This document shows positions 43,685 through 52,517 of a stretch of 64,000 bases of DNA, piece after piece. Made by a program: the position numbers and the translations under genes. How positions within the stretch are numbered: position 1 is the first letter of the stretch; every line of letters begins with the position of its first letter. Below the pieces are notes generated by a model. It had not been told where the DNA came from, ran no database searches, and worked only from the letters and a program-made list of their open reading frames with translations. Source of the stretch: a virus. The stretch covers positions 62,001 through 126,000 of IMG/VR virus record IMGVR_UViG_3300023235_000008. The stretch is one strand, 5' to 3'.

Positions 43685-44413
43685 ATGAAAGACGCATTAC
43701 TTGATATCGTCCAACATACAACTGGATTGGGTTTTATTGACCTAGTAAAAGTTGTTGGCGACGTAGACCAAACAGCAGTAAATGGAATGGCAGACGACCG
43801 TTCTGTAGTAGTTGAAGCAAAGTTCAATTCCCCAGTGACCGAGTTCAGTGGCACATTTGGGATGCCGAACCTAAAAAAGCTTCAAACACTTCTAAACATC
43901 CCGGTATATGCCGAAGATGCAAAGCTTGAGTTATCCACGCAGGATCGCAATGGCGAAAATGTTCCAGTTGGTATTCACTTCGAAAACTCTACTGGTGACT
44001 TCAAGAACGACTATCGTTTTATGACTATGGACGTTATTAACGAAAGGCTGAAGAGCGTAAAGTTCCGAGGCGCAAACTGGAACGTAGAGTTCAAACCCAG
44101 CGCAGCCGCTATCCAGCGGTTTAAATACCAAATCCAAGCAAACAGTGACGAAGAAAGCTTTATCGCTAAAACGGAAGACGGCGATCTTGTTTTCTATTTT
44201 GGCGACCACTCAACACACGCCGGTAACTTTGTATTCCAGCCAAGCATTGAAGGCAAATTAGCACGTGCTTGGAAATGGCCAGTGGCACAAACATTGGCTA
44301 TCCTAAATCTAAACGGCGACATCACCATGAAATTCAGCGATGATGGTGCCGCACAAATCACTGTTGATAGCGGCCTTGCTATTTATGAATACATCTTACC
44401 AGCTAAACAATAG
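43685..44413 (+). CDS. 45: Sliding clamp (gp45-type)
   Basis: The processivity ring for DNA polymerase and, in T4, a late-transcription activator. The 242-residue sequence has the T4-like clamp organisation: repeated beta-alpha-beta domains, with VVEAKFNSPVTEFSGTFGMP, LKSVKFRGANWNVEFKPS, VFYFGDHSTHAGNFVFQP and a beta ending ALSGLAIYEYIL-like (DSGLAIYEYILPAKQ). Strong GGAG site and its own promoter. Confidence 0.85.
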   Translation: MKDALLDIVQHTTGLGFIDLVKVVGDVDQTAVNGMADDRSVVVEAKFNSPVTEFSGTFGMPNLKKLQTLLNIPVYAEDAKLELSTQDRNGENVPVGIHFENSTGDFKNDYRFMTMDVINERLKSVKFRGANWNVEFKPSAAAIQRFKYQIQANSDEESFIAKTEDGDLVFYFGDHSTHAGNFVFQPSIEGKLARAWKWPVAQTLAILNLNGDITMKFSDDGAAQITVDSGLAIYEYILPAKQ

Positions 44414-44422
44414 GATATAAAA

Positions 44423-44638
44423 ATGAAAAACGAAGTAACTAAAATCTATAACGACCTCGACACATTCCGTGATTTCTGCCGAGAAGAAGGATTCGTCTTT
44501 CGAGAAGGTGATCTCTATAATCAAAAAACTTATTGGGGTCTTATGGATCGTCGTAATAATCGTGGATTGATTATTGACAACCAATGGGAAAAGGGTGCGA
44601 AGATTTTCCGTCGCCCCATTCATCACAGGAACAAATAA
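44423..44638 (+). CDS. Hypothetical small protein
   Basis: A 71-residue basic protein, 9 bases after gp45. No recognised domain. Confidence 0.65.
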   Translation: MKNEVTKIYNDLDTFRDFCREEGFVFREGDLYNQKTYWGLMDRRNNRGLIIDNQWEKGAKIFRRPIHHRNK

Positions 44639-44640
44639 AA

Positions 44641-44900
44641 TGGACCTAACTGCCCTCCCTTATACATACCATGCTCGGGTTGATAGTATCACCTATAGAC
44701 CATCGAGAACCGGACAACCGGGCGGCGCATTAAACGCCAACTGGTCTACCGTTGATGCCATCGCCATCGTGTGTGCTAAGGCCGGAAATCTCGGCCTGAA
44801 ATATGGTGAAGATTTCTGGTGGGAAGGGACAGGAAGTGATATACTCCACTTTCGTTTCAAAGATGAAAAATACATTATGATGTTAGGATTATCAATATGA
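44641..44900 (+). CDS. Hypothetical small protein
   Basis: An 86-residue protein. ATG at 44641 is taken as start since the upstream in-frame stretch overlaps the previous gene by 65 bases. Function unknown; overlaps the next gene by 4 bases. Confidence 0.65.
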
Positions 44901-45655
44901 AGATAATTGTTGCTAGTGGTGGGTTTGATCCTTTGCACAGTGGGCATATTGCTTACCTAAATGAAGCAAGCAAACTGGGAGATAAACTATTAGTCGGCGT
45001 AAACTCCGATCCATGGTTGGCGCGTAAAAAAGGACGGGCTTTTATGCCTTACGATGAACGTGCAGAAATTATTAACAATATTAAATCTGTTGATTTAGTA
45101 TATGGGTTTGACGATTCGGACGGTTCGGCATGTGAACTACTTCGTGATATTCAACAAGAGTATCCAAGTGATGAAATCATCTTTGCCAATGGCGGCGATA
45201 GAACATCCACAAACATTCCCGAGATGAACGTGCTTGGGGGTCGAATTAAATGTATATTCGGCGTCGGTGGCAATGATAAAAAGAACAGCAGTTCTACTAT
45301 TCTCAAAGGATGGGATAAACAATATAAAGATACCCGATGGGGATATTGGGAAGTTCTTGACAATGAGTTCACACAGGCCAAGATGAAGAAACTTGTTGTA
45401 AAGCCCGGTGGTTGTTTGTCTTATCAAAGACATCAACATCGCAACGAACATTGGTTTGTCGTTGATGGTAAGGGTAAGGTCATTACTAGAAAAGATATGA
45501 CAGAAACTATCAATAGATTGACGAGGTTTGATATGATTCAAATCCCGCAAATGTCTTGGCATCAACTTATCAACGATAGCCGAGATGAAGATTTGGTAAT
45601 CTACGAAATACAATACGGCGAAAAGTGCGTTGAAGAGGATATTGAAAGTGAATAA
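44897..45655 (+). CDS. Nucleotidyltransferase-cupin fusion (sugar-nucleotide enzyme)
   Basis: Two domains. Residues 1-135: a cytidylyltransferase-like fold with FDPLHSGHIAYL (HxGH, H14/H17) and an ending KNSSSTIL (ISSTxI-type motif), close to the adenylyltransferase half of HldE. Residues 140-252: a cupin resembling type II mannose-6-phosphate isomerase (RWGYWEVLDNEF, LSYQRHQHRNEHWFVVDGKG with metal-binding H/E/H). It may activate and isomerise a sugar for glycan synthesis, near GDP-mannose dehydratase. Confidence 0.75.
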   Translation: MKIIVASGGFDPLHSGHIAYLNEASKLGDKLLVGVNSDPWLARKKGRAFMPYDERAEIINNIKSVDLVYGFDDSDGSACELLRDIQQEYPSDEIIFANGGDRTSTNIPEMNVLGGRIKCIFGVGGNDKKNSSSTILKGWDKQYKDTRWGYWEVLDNEFTQAKMKKLVVKPGGCLSYQRHQHRNEHWFVVDGKGKVITRKDMTETINRLTRFDMIQIPQMSWHQLINDSRDEDLVIYEIQYGEKCVEEDIESE

Positions 45656-45659
45656 ACAA

Positions 45660-45992
45660 ATGAAACGAGTTATAATCGAAAGCCCATATGCGGCAGATAC
45701 CAAAGAAGGCATTGCTGCCAATGTGGCATATGCCCGAAAAGCAGTAAGAGATAGTCTAAATCGTGATGAAGCGCCTATTGCCAGTCACTTGCTTTACACT
45801 CAAGAAGGTATTTTGCGTGACGAGATTCCAGAAGAAAGAATGTGGGGCATAAATGCCGGACTAGCTTGGCGTGAAGCATCGTCAGGAACAGTAGTTTATC
45901 AAGATCGTGGTATCACATCAGGAATGCAATATGGCATTGATAAGGCCGAGGACTCCGGTAAGCCAGTAGAATACAGGAACATTGAAGAATGA
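45660..45992 (+). CDS. Nucleoside deoxyribosyltransferase-like (DUF4406/DUF7768-type) protein
   Basis: A 110-residue protein: VIIESPYAADTKEGIAANVA...ARKAVRDSLNRDEAPIASHL...YQDRGITSGMQYGIDKAEDS. The N...YAR.A...L..G.AP..SHL...D.GIS.GM..E..A layout is that of DUF4406/DUF7768, related to nucleoside deoxyribosyltransferases. It may recycle nucleosides. Coupled to the next gene by ATGA. Confidence 0.6.
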   Translation: MKRVIIESPYAADTKEGIAANVAYARKAVRDSLNRDEAPIASHLLYTQEGILRDEIPEERMWGINAGLAWREASSGTVVYQDRGITSGMQYGIDKAEDSGKPVEYRNIEE

Positions 45993-46090
45993 TTGCAGCA
46001 ATATTTTTAGCGATAATCACAACCGCAGTTGGTTGGTATGTTGTTAGGTTATTGAATAAGGTTGCCGAACGACTTGATAAAGAAGAATGA
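45989..46090 (+). CDS. Tiny single-span membrane protein
   Basis: A 33-residue frame, MIAAIFLAIITTAVGWYVVR followed by a charged tail. ATGA overlaps at both ends make translation likely. Confidence 0.55.
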   Translation: MIAAIFLAIITTAVGWYVVRLLNKVAERLDKEE

Positions 46091-46374
46091 CAGTTTTAAA
46101 GAGATATCGCACCACGGATTGGGTAAATGGTGCTGATTTTCCAGATGAACCATTCGTGTTTGATGTTCGCAACTGGGACATCGCGAACACAATGCAACAC
46201 ATGCTACTGACGCCCAAAATACAGAACTGTGAAAATCTAGTGGCCGTTACTCTTCGTTGTTTGCCTGTAATGGAAGAACTATATCGATGTGAGCGAGCGG
46301 CCCGCAAAGGAAACTTTCGCATACTCTGGATGAAATCCAAACTACAAGAAACATCTATGGAGAACATAAAATGA
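46087..46374 (+). CDS. Hypothetical protein, paralog 2 ([11 protein letters not shown] motif)
   Basis: A 95-residue protein closely related to the one at 24205-24501: [16 protein letters not shown] and [15 protein letters not shown] are shared almost unchanged. Function unknown. Confidence 0.75.
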   Translation: MTVLKRYRTTDWVNGADFPDEPFVFDVRNWDIANTMQHMLLTPKIQNCENLVAVTLRCLPVMEELYRCERAARKGNFRILWMKSKLQETSMENIK

Positions 46375-46547
46375 AAACACTAGAAGAGGCAGCAATCGCC
46401 TTATATATGGCTGGACGATGGGAACTCCCACACGATAGACTTGATCCCACTAAAAATGATATTGATCAAGCAAAGTTATGGGAAGATTTACGCGATGCAC
46501 TGGACCTTCCAGAAGGTACGGCAACGGATGCGGGAGTTGGTAAATGA
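46371..46547 (+). CDS. Hypothetical small protein
   Basis: A 58-residue protein (MKTLEEAAIALYMAGRWELP...) coupled by ATGA to the paralog upstream. A 24-codon ORF (46544-46618) follows it before GDP-mannose dehydratase. Confidence 0.6.
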   Translation: MKTLEEAAIALYMAGRWELPHDRLDPTKNDIDQAKLWEDLRDALDLPEGTATDAGVGK

Positions 46548-46599
46548 CGAAAGAAAAGATATTTATTGAATTGATGGAAGCACAAATAAAGGATTATAA

Positions 46600-47631
46600 A
46601 TGGCAAAAACTGCCCTGATAACAGGATGCACTGGACAAGACGGATCATATTTAGCAGAATTATTGCTCGCCAAAGGGTACATGGTTCACGGTATTCGTCG
46701 CCGTTCAGCGACTGACAACACAAACAATATTAAACATATACTGGGTCACGAGCGATTGAATCTTCATTACGCTGATCTTACCGATGCAGCAGCGATCTTG
46801 GGTGTTTTAAAAGCAACTCGCCCAGATGAAATCTATAATCTTGCCGCACAATCGCATGTACGTGTATCGTTTGATATTCCAGTACAGACCTGCGATATCA
46901 ATGCCCTTGGAACAATGCGCATCCTCGAAGGTATGCGACACCTGAATATGTTTGAGACAACACGATTCTATCAGGCATCAACCTCAGAACTCTATGGTGA
47001 AGTGAAGGCTGTTCCGCAAGATGAGAACACACCATTCCATCCTCGCTCACCATATGGTGTATCAAAGTTGTATGCATATTGGGCAGTAAAAAACTACAAA
47101 GAATCATACAATCTATTTGGATGTAATGGAATTTTATTCAATCACGAAAGCCCGAGGCGAGGTGATGATTTTGTAACAAAGAAGATTACCAATCACGTAT
47201 GCGCTTACAGGGATGTCATTTTGAACCCAGAAAATACAAATGTAACAATGGATGTATTAGAACTTGGTAATATTGATGCGAAGCGTGACTGGGGGCATGC
47301 CAAGGATTATGTTGAAGGTATGTGGCGAATGCTGCAACAAGATAAACCCGATGATTATGTTCTGGCTACGGGCGAAACAAAAACAGTCCGTGAACTTGTA
47401 GAAGTTGCATTCAGTCACAAAGATATGGATATTAATTGGGAAGGCGAAGGCGTAAAGGAAGTTGGATTCAGCAACGACGGCGAAGTTCTTGTAAGAATCA
47501 ATCCTGAGTTCTATCGCCCTGCCGAAGTTGATTTACTTATCGGTGACCCTACAAAGGCTGAAACCGTTCTTGGGTGGAAGCGTCAATATGATTTTGAAGC
47601 ATTAGTAAAGGATATGATGAATGGCTATTAA
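46600..47631 (+). CDS. gmd: GDP-mannose 4,6-dehydratase
   Basis: It converts GDP-mannose to GDP-4-keto-6-deoxymannose, the first step to GDP-fucose or related sugars. NADP-binding [14 protein letters not shown] (residues 9-22), RRRS, ADLTD, AAQSHV, catalytic STSELYG and Y152/K156 ([12 protein letters not shown]), FNHESPRRG and [14 protein letters not shown] are all present; 343 residues is near the usual length. It may help remodel host or virion glycans with the nucleotidyltransferase-cupin. Confidence 0.93.
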   Translation: MAKTALITGCTGQDGSYLAELLLAKGYMVHGIRRRSATDNTNNIKHILGHERLNLHYADLTDAAAILGVLKATRPDEIYNLAAQSHVRVSFDIPVQTCDINALGTMRILEGMRHLNMFETTRFYQASTSELYGEVKAVPQDENTPFHPRSPYGVSKLYAYWAVKNYKESYNLFGCNGILFNHESPRRGDDFVTKKITNHVCAYRDVILNPENTNVTMDVLELGNIDAKRDWGHAKDYVEGMWRMLQQDKPDDYVLATGETKTVRELVEVAFSHKDMDINWEGEGVKEVGFSNDGEVLVRINPEFYRPAEVDLLIGDPTKAETVLGWKRQYDFEALVKDMMNGY

Positions 47632-47998
47632 AAATAAATCAGATTATTGGGGCACTCGTGGACTGGGCACTGCGGCGAGCGATTGGACAAATACTTACAC
47701 AACAACTAGTAGTAATGCTTACTCAGGCACCATTACAATAGATAATATTCAACCAAGCGACAAGACCGCAATGATTAACGGTGACTTGGATGTAACGGGC
47801 GATATTAAAGTAGATGGTGAAAAACTATCTGACAAACTATCACGCATTGAACACGAACTAAGCCTACCGGACGTGATTAAGGATCATCCAGAACGCAGAC
47901 GTAAACATGCCACACTGCAAAAAATCTACGATGAATATATGCGTGAAGAAGAAAAACTTAAAATGTGGGAACGGTTAAAAGGCGAACGTGACGATTAA
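47621..47998 (+). CDS. Hypothetical late-type protein with coiled-coil tail
   Basis: A 125-residue protein. [20 protein letters not shown] and [20 protein letters not shown] are seen in small T4-like proteins linked to tail or structure genes; the tail is a charged coiled coil. Overlaps gmd by 11 bases. Confidence 0.6.
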   Translation: MAIKNKSDYWGTRGLGTAASDWTNTYTTTSSNAYSGTITIDNIQPSDKTAMINGDLDVTGDIKVDGEKLSDKLSRIEHELSLPDVIKDHPERRRKHATLQKIYDEYMREEEKLKMWERLKGERDD

Positions 47999-48448
47999 GT
48001 GTCAATGACGATTATATCATCGCCCTTGGACATAGTAGTATAACCGTCTTCACTTTTTACATCCCAGTTAGAATCATCTGAATGGGATGTTCCGCCAATG
48101 ATGCCAAGATTTCCATCTGATAGTTTTTCAACCACACTAGGGTCAAATCGCATTGTGCCCGATGTTTCAGTTCACCATCACTGATGAACTAACTGCTAAT
48201 TAACGATACTTAGCGAAGTATCTGACTTTAGATGCTACGTATGTTGATGGCACATGTGCGTGACTATCTAGAAGCTATTGGATTAGTTTCATCATCATTC
48301 AACTCATATACACGATCATCGTCATTCGTGTCAATCGTTCAACAGTAACCCGAACGTCTTCATATAACCGATTACGCCAGATGAACCTATTGCCCCGATT
48401 ACACCAGAGCCAGAAGTCATCGTTTTAGGTGATTTAGAAAGGGTTGAT
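47995..48448 (-). pseudogene. Decayed coding stretch
   Basis: A 454-base stretch with no intact gene over 60 codons. On the minus strand, 47995-48153 gives a 52-codon open frame (MRFDPSVVEKLSDGNLGIIG...), and another minus frame gives DDDRVYELNDDETNPIAS. On the plus strand a short ITPDEPIAPITPEPEV stretch stands next to a stop. These pieces look like parts of one or more broken genes. Confidence 0.5.
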
Positions 48449-49217
48449 TTAAAATGAAAAATTGTCGTGCAGTTGATTTAAGATTGTAGTGAATTCACCA
48501 GTTTCAATGATAGTCACGGTTGGCACATTGTCTGATTCTGGTGCAATGTCTTGTGCAGTAGTAGGGATTTCTTCAACACCTGCATCGGTAGTAAAATCAT
48601 TTAATGCCTCGATATCTTCGTCCAACACTTGCATCGATTCTTCTAAGTATGATAATGCTTTGCCGTAAGCATCTACTATTTGTGCATCTGTGAAAACAAC
48701 CATATTACCAATATCATCCGTATTAACAATAACAGTATTATTCTTTTGATTAATAACAAGCAACTCGCCGCTTACTGCCTCAACGATAATCTCGCCGACG
48801 AACCCGCCAGCTTCTTCCATAAGGGAAACTTGTGTTCCATTATCATCAACGATTATACCGATTTGTGTTCCTCGAATACCGATAGTGGCAACAGGCGTGG
48901 TTAGTGTCATAGCATCAGGGTCTGTTTTTGCGATAGAGCCACTAACATGTAGCAATGCCTGTCAAAACCGACAAGCCCATAGAACCTTCCTGTGTCGCAG
49001 GGTCATAAATCATTTCGTCAATAACCATTGCGCCATCACTACCCATAGCAAATGCACTACCATCTTCGAAAATCATTGAAATATTACCAGACGATCCTGT
49101 ATTGATTTCGTCACCTTGAAAAATATTGTCGCCTTCTGATAATAGTATTTGCGTACCGTCAGCCTTTGTGACGGTTACATTACCTTCTAGAATATCTACT
49201 TTACCTATTGCTTTCAT
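48449..49217 (-). pseudogene. FecR-domain protein split by a frameshift
   Basis: The first part (49217 to about 48957) reads IGKVDILEGNVTVTKADGTQ, SEGDNIFQGDEI, ISMIFEDGSAFAMGSDG; the second reads HVSGSIAKTDPDAMTLTTPV, ATIGIRGTQIGI. Together they make a FecR-like domain, as at the start of retained adhesin-type or sensory proteins. The frame changes near 48950-48958; dropping one base there would join LSVLTG to LLHVSG. It has AGGAG and a late-type CATAAATA on the minus strand (49237-49244). No signal peptide or membrane segment is seen. Confidence 0.7.
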
Positions 49218-49236
49218 TTTTGTTTGACTCCTACTG

Positions 49237-49244
49237 TATTTATG
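49237..49244 (-). promoter_or_regulatory. Late-type promoter motif CATAAATA for the FecR-like gene
   Basis: Read on the minus strand it lies 19 bases before the ATG, with AGGAG between them. Confidence 0.55.
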
Positions 49245-49259
49245 TGTATGATAATCGTT

Positions 49260-49634
49260 ATGAATGAAAAACAAGGGTTTTGGAAATCATTGAATTGGGA
49301 TGATGCGGTATTTAATGACGCATTAAACAATAGTATGTTTGATTATGATGATCCATTTCTTTCAGTCACCCGTAACGTGACTAGCACCGAAGAAGACTTG
49401 ACAGGGGAAATCAACGATATATTTGTATTTTCGGGTTTGCCAAAAACAGTAGTAGATATAGATATTGACGAATATATAGACGACTATCATGAAGAATATG
49501 ACTACGAAATTTGCATTACAATGAATAAAGCTTCCATTAAAGAAATGTATTTTACGCATCCGAGTAACAATATTACCGAGTTTATCAAGGAACTTGAACA
49601 CATGGTTCGGAAGGCATTCGATAATATCACTTGA
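49260..49634 (+). CDS. Hypothetical acidic protein
   Basis: A 124-residue acidic protein (VVDIDIDEYIDDYHEEYDYE in the middle). ATG at 49260 or an in-frame ATG at 49248 could start it. Function unknown; divergent from the FecR-like gene. Confidence 0.65.
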   Translation: MNEKQGFWKSLNWDDAVFNDALNNSMFDYDDPFLSVTRNVTSTEEDLTGEINDIFVFSGLPKTVVDIDIDEYIDDYHEEYDYEICITMNKASIKEMYFTHPSNNITEFIKELEHMVRKAFDNIT

Positions 49635-49657
49635 CATTGTTTGTCATTTCGTATAAT
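49631..49657 (+). promoter_or_regulatory. Sigma70-type promoter, short spacer
   Basis: TTGACA and TATAAT are perfect but only 15 bases apart. Confidence 0.6.
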
Positions 49658-49693
49658 ATCTATTTGTAAGTTGATGAAACAGGAGTTACCAAA

Positions 49694-50041
49694 ATGAAGT
49701 TCAAGCTTTTTCAGATTCAGTTGACCGACGCAGAAGTTGCAAAAATCAATGCCGCTGGCGATCACAGTGCTGTTCCAAAGCAAGCAGCACGCATGGCACT
49801 TATGTTTGGTGATCATACAGTATCAGCCGCAGCCACAGCAATCGCCAAAGGGTTTTACACCCACGTTTCAAATATTACAGCCAATGATTTAGACGGCGTT
49901 TTTGAAGTTGGTAACATCGGTCCAGAAGAAAACATCGAGCGTTTTGGTCCAATGAGCAGCGTAAGCGTTGGCGATTTAATCGAAGACGAAGACGGAAATC
50001 GAGTCGTAGTAGCATCATTTGGTTTTAAAGAGGTAGCATAA
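49694..50041 (+). CDS. Hypothetical early protein
   Basis: A 115-residue protein (MKFKLFQIQLTDAEVAKINA...) with AGGAG. The mid-part IGPEENIERFGPMSSVSVGD suggests a small beta domain shared by several phages. Function unknown. TAATG coupled to the next gene. Confidence 0.75.
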   Translation: MKFKLFQIQLTDAEVAKINAAGDHSAVPKQAARMALMFGDHTVSAAATAIAKGFYTHVSNITANDLDGVFEVGNIGPEENIERFGPMSSVSVGDLIEDEDGNRVVVASFGFKEVA

Positions 50042-50256
50042 TGACATTCCAAGAATTGAGAGCAGAGTTCAGTCGGCTGGACAATATAGGTGTTCCCCGA
50101 TATGTCATTCGTGCCAAGACAGGATCGGGCGGGACACTCACGCTGTTTACTTATCGTGGTTCACCAGAAGATGGTATTGCAAAAGCCAAAAGTGAAGCAG
50201 CCGCATTCGGTCAAACCGACCTTTACGATTTCACTGCGGAGAAAGCCAGTGCGTGA
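50041..50256 (+). CDS. Hypothetical small protein
   Basis: A 71-residue protein with a small alpha/beta pattern. Stop overlaps the GTG of the next gene. Confidence 0.65.
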   Translation: MTFQELRAEFSRLDNIGVPRYVIRAKTGSGGTLTLFTYRGSPEDGIAKAKSEAAAFGQTDLYDFTAEKASA

Positions 50257-50416
50257 TCCAGAACGTATTACTGAAGTTCTTGAAGAACTCGAACGAGTGT
50301 GGCGCAAGAACCCTGACTGGCGATTAGGTCAAGTTATTGGCAACGTCATCCGTCCAAGCAATGATCCGTTTTATATCGAAGACGACAAAATGCTCGCAAG
50401 GCTTAAAAAGTTATGA
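50249..50416 (+). CDS. DUF1040-like protein
   Basis: A 55-residue protein starting with GTG: RDPERITEVLEELERVWRKN, PDWRLGQVIGN, DPFYIEDDKMLARL. This RDPxRI...W...PD.RLGQ...DPFY.ED pattern is the DUF1040 family, of unknown role, common in Gram-positive bacteria and phages. Confidence 0.65.
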   Translation: MRDPERITEVLEELERVWRKNPDWRLGQVIGNVIRPSNDPFYIEDDKMLARLKKL

Positions 50417-50733
50417 AAGAACAATACACACTGGTTGAGCATTCTGGACTTAGCGGTGCGGTAGAATGGATAGGCATTACCGCCAACGAAGCTACTCGTG
50501 TTGAAAAAGCGGGAGGGATTATGTTCGAAACATACCACGCCGCAGAAACCGCCGAATACGCTGCCAACTATCCAGACGATGATGAAATGGATGGTTTTTC
50601 CTTATATCCGACAGCCAAAGGAACATTTTCAACTAAGAAGTTGCGAGGTTTGCGAATCTATATTCCACGTGAACCTACCAAGGAAGAGTTTTGGGGGCAA
50701 ATGAACGGAACTCGAAAGAAAGCAGTTCTATAA
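50413..50733 (+). CDS. Hypothetical protein
   Basis: A 106-residue protein coupled by ATGA to the DUF1040-like gene; it ends the early unit just before a strong terminator. Function unknown. Confidence 0.7.
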   Translation: MKEQYTLVEHSGLSGAVEWIGITANEATRVEKAGGIMFETYHAAETAEYAANYPDDDEMDGFSLYPTAKGTFSTKKLRGLRIYIPREPTKEEFWGQMNGTRKKAVL

Positions 50734-50781
50734 GGGGTGGTCACCAAATAGACCCACGTGGTGTCACGGTTAGCCCACACG

Positions 50782-50814
50782 AAACCCCGACATATGTCGG
50801 GGTTTTTGTTTTTT
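50782..50814 (+). terminator. Strong intrinsic terminator
   Basis: A 24-base perfect palindrome (AAACCCCGACAT/ATGTCGGGGTTT, 50782-50805) followed by T-rich sequence. It separates early genes from the late-type gene at 50827. Confidence 0.9.
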
Positions 50815-50822
50815 GATAAATA
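50815..50822 (+). promoter_or_regulatory. Late-type promoter motif GATAAATA
   Basis: It is 4 bases before the ATG at 50827; a transcript would be leaderless. Confidence 0.55.
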
Positions 50823-50826
50823 ACAT

Positions 50827-52458
50827 ATGAGAGCAAAACAGTTTTTAACCGAATATTATAACTATGATATTGAAAAGATGCAAAGCCGTCTTCTTCAAGA
50901 TAATTCTGCCGAACATTACGCAGACGAGTTTAGCAACTATTATAACTTTGCTAACCAATTGCCCGAATGGCTATCCCAATATGACCCAACACAGAATAAC
51001 AAGTACGTGAACTGGATGCTGGTAAAGTATCTCAAAGGCGGTATTCAACGTCTAGAAGATATTCCAGCAAAGATCGCCGATGCATTGGAATTATATTCTC
51101 GCTTGGCATTGAAAAAGAAGCTTGAGCCATTACATCGTGACATCAACCGTTTCAAAGGAACGAATGATTTACTTGATGTGTATGATTTTTACAAAGAGAA
51201 ATATGCTGATCAAGAGGATGATATTTCGGCGTCTAAGCAAGATAAAGCTAAGAGCATTGAACAGGAAATGATTGACAATAAGGAAGTTCATATTCTTCAT
51301 AACGATGCTGAATACAAAGTAGTCATTCCAGTTACCCATCGTGCAAGTTGTTACTTTGGTAAGAATACTCGTTGGTGTACCACTTCTGAAAACTCACCAA
51401 TGTATCACGATATGTATTCCAAAGATGGTCCGTTGGTTGTTATTCTACACAAACCATCTAACTCACGCTGGCAGTTCCACTATCCAACAAAACAGTATAT
51501 GGATGAACAAGACAGTCAAATAAACCTACAAGACTTCTTTGTAGAACACCCAAAAATGGTGAAACTGTTTATGAAGATGGGTCAAAAAGATGAAAGCGGT
51601 ATGGTTGAATCTCTTGGTGATGGGTTAGTATTGTTATTCGGCTCAGTGGTTGCAAGAGAAACAGGTGAATTAGTTAATTTATCTGATCTAAGTGATATAG
51701 CACCAGAAGCATTGCCAAAAATTATCAATGCGAAGATTGCCGAAACAGGCTACGACATCTTAGATATTCGTGATGGTAATGTTATTATTAATAAATGGAA
51801 AGATATTACTGAGTTTGCAAGTGAGTTGCAAGATATTACGGGTGAATGGCACGGCAGAGATAACCCTTCAATTTTTTGGGGATTGAAGGAGCTTGAAGAA
51901 CCGGAAATGGCTGATTTCCACGATTCAGACGTGGATGGTTTCTTTGCCTACCATACAAATCCTAAACTTGATAAAGTTATGGAAAAAGCAATGAAAGCTG
52001 AGTTAGATAATCTTGGTGTAGAATATGAAGAAGATGAATCTAATTCTGGTCTATATGATATTCTCCAATCAGAAGCAAGTTGGGATAGTGAAGTATTCTT
52101 GGCAATTAATAATGGTATCCGTTATGGGGAAGAGACTGGTCGCTATAAGGAACTATCATCAGATGTATGGAGTGCTATTGATGAAGTTGCTACGTCATAC
52201 GGTGGTCACGTTATATTCTATGGTGGCCAACCAGCATTTGACACCGAAGTATTCCTTGTTGCGCCATTGAACGACTTTATGCAAGAAATGAATTCTGAAT
52301 ATTTTGAAGAAAACTTGGGATACAGTGGATGGCTCAATGAAGAATTCCTTGAACGTGGCGCTGGTTTTGTCGAACAACCAAGATATGGATGGTCTGGTTT
52401 TGATGAAGACTCTGCCAATCAGCATATTATGTCAGAACTTGGAGCCTACGCAAAATAA
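50827..52458 (+). CDS. Large phage protein with KNTxWCTT motif (paralog B)
   Basis: A 543-residue paralog of the protein at 632-2326: WLSQYDPTQNNKYVNWMLVK, YLKGGIQRLEDIPAKI, SCYFGKNTRWCTTSENS and RWQFHYPTKQYMDEQDS are shared; the second halves diverge. It has a late-type motif 4 bases before its ATG and no ribosome binding site, so it may be leaderless. Function unknown; both copies start with a short helix (here RAKQFLTEYYNYD) like many virion-injected proteins. Confidence 0.8.
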   Translation: MRAKQFLTEYYNYDIEKMQSRLLQDNSAEHYADEFSNYYNFANQLPEWLSQYDPTQNNKYVNWMLVKYLKGGIQRLEDIPAKIADALELYSRLALKKKLEPLHRDINRFKGTNDLLDVYDFYKEKYADQEDDISASKQDKAKSIEQEMIDNKEVHILHNDAEYKVVIPVTHRASCYFGKNTRWCTTSENSPMYHDMYSKDGPLVVILHKPSNSRWQFHYPTKQYMDEQDSQINLQDFFVEHPKMVKLFMKMGQKDESGMVESLGDGLVLLFGSVVARETGELVNLSDLSDIAPEALPKIINAKIAETGYDILDIRDGNVIINKWKDITEFASELQDITGEWHGRDNPSIFWGLKELEEPEMADFHDSDVDGFFAYHTNPKLDKVMEKAMKAELDNLGVEYEEDESNSGLYDILQSEASWDSEVFLAINNGIRYGEETGRYKELSSDVWSAIDEVATSYGGHVIFYGGQPAFDTEVFLVAPLNDFMQEMNSEYFEENLGYSGWLNEEFLERGAGFVEQPRYGWSGFDEDSANQHIMSELGAYAK

Positions 52459-52460
52459 AC

Positions 52461-52489
52461 TTGACATAACCCCCCTACTAGCGTATAAT
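52461..52489 (+). promoter_or_regulatory. Consensus sigma70-type promoter
   Basis: TTGACA and TATAAT, both perfect, with a 17-base spacer; 28 bases before the ATG at 52518. Confidence 0.85.
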
Positions 52490-52517
52490 ATAATGATATA
52501 TACCTATAGGAGTTAAT

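Noticed and set aside
46544-46618. 24-codon ORF before GDP-mannose dehydratase
   Set aside because: The ATGA overlap is suggestive, but the frame is very short and overlaps gmd; not strong enough for a feature.
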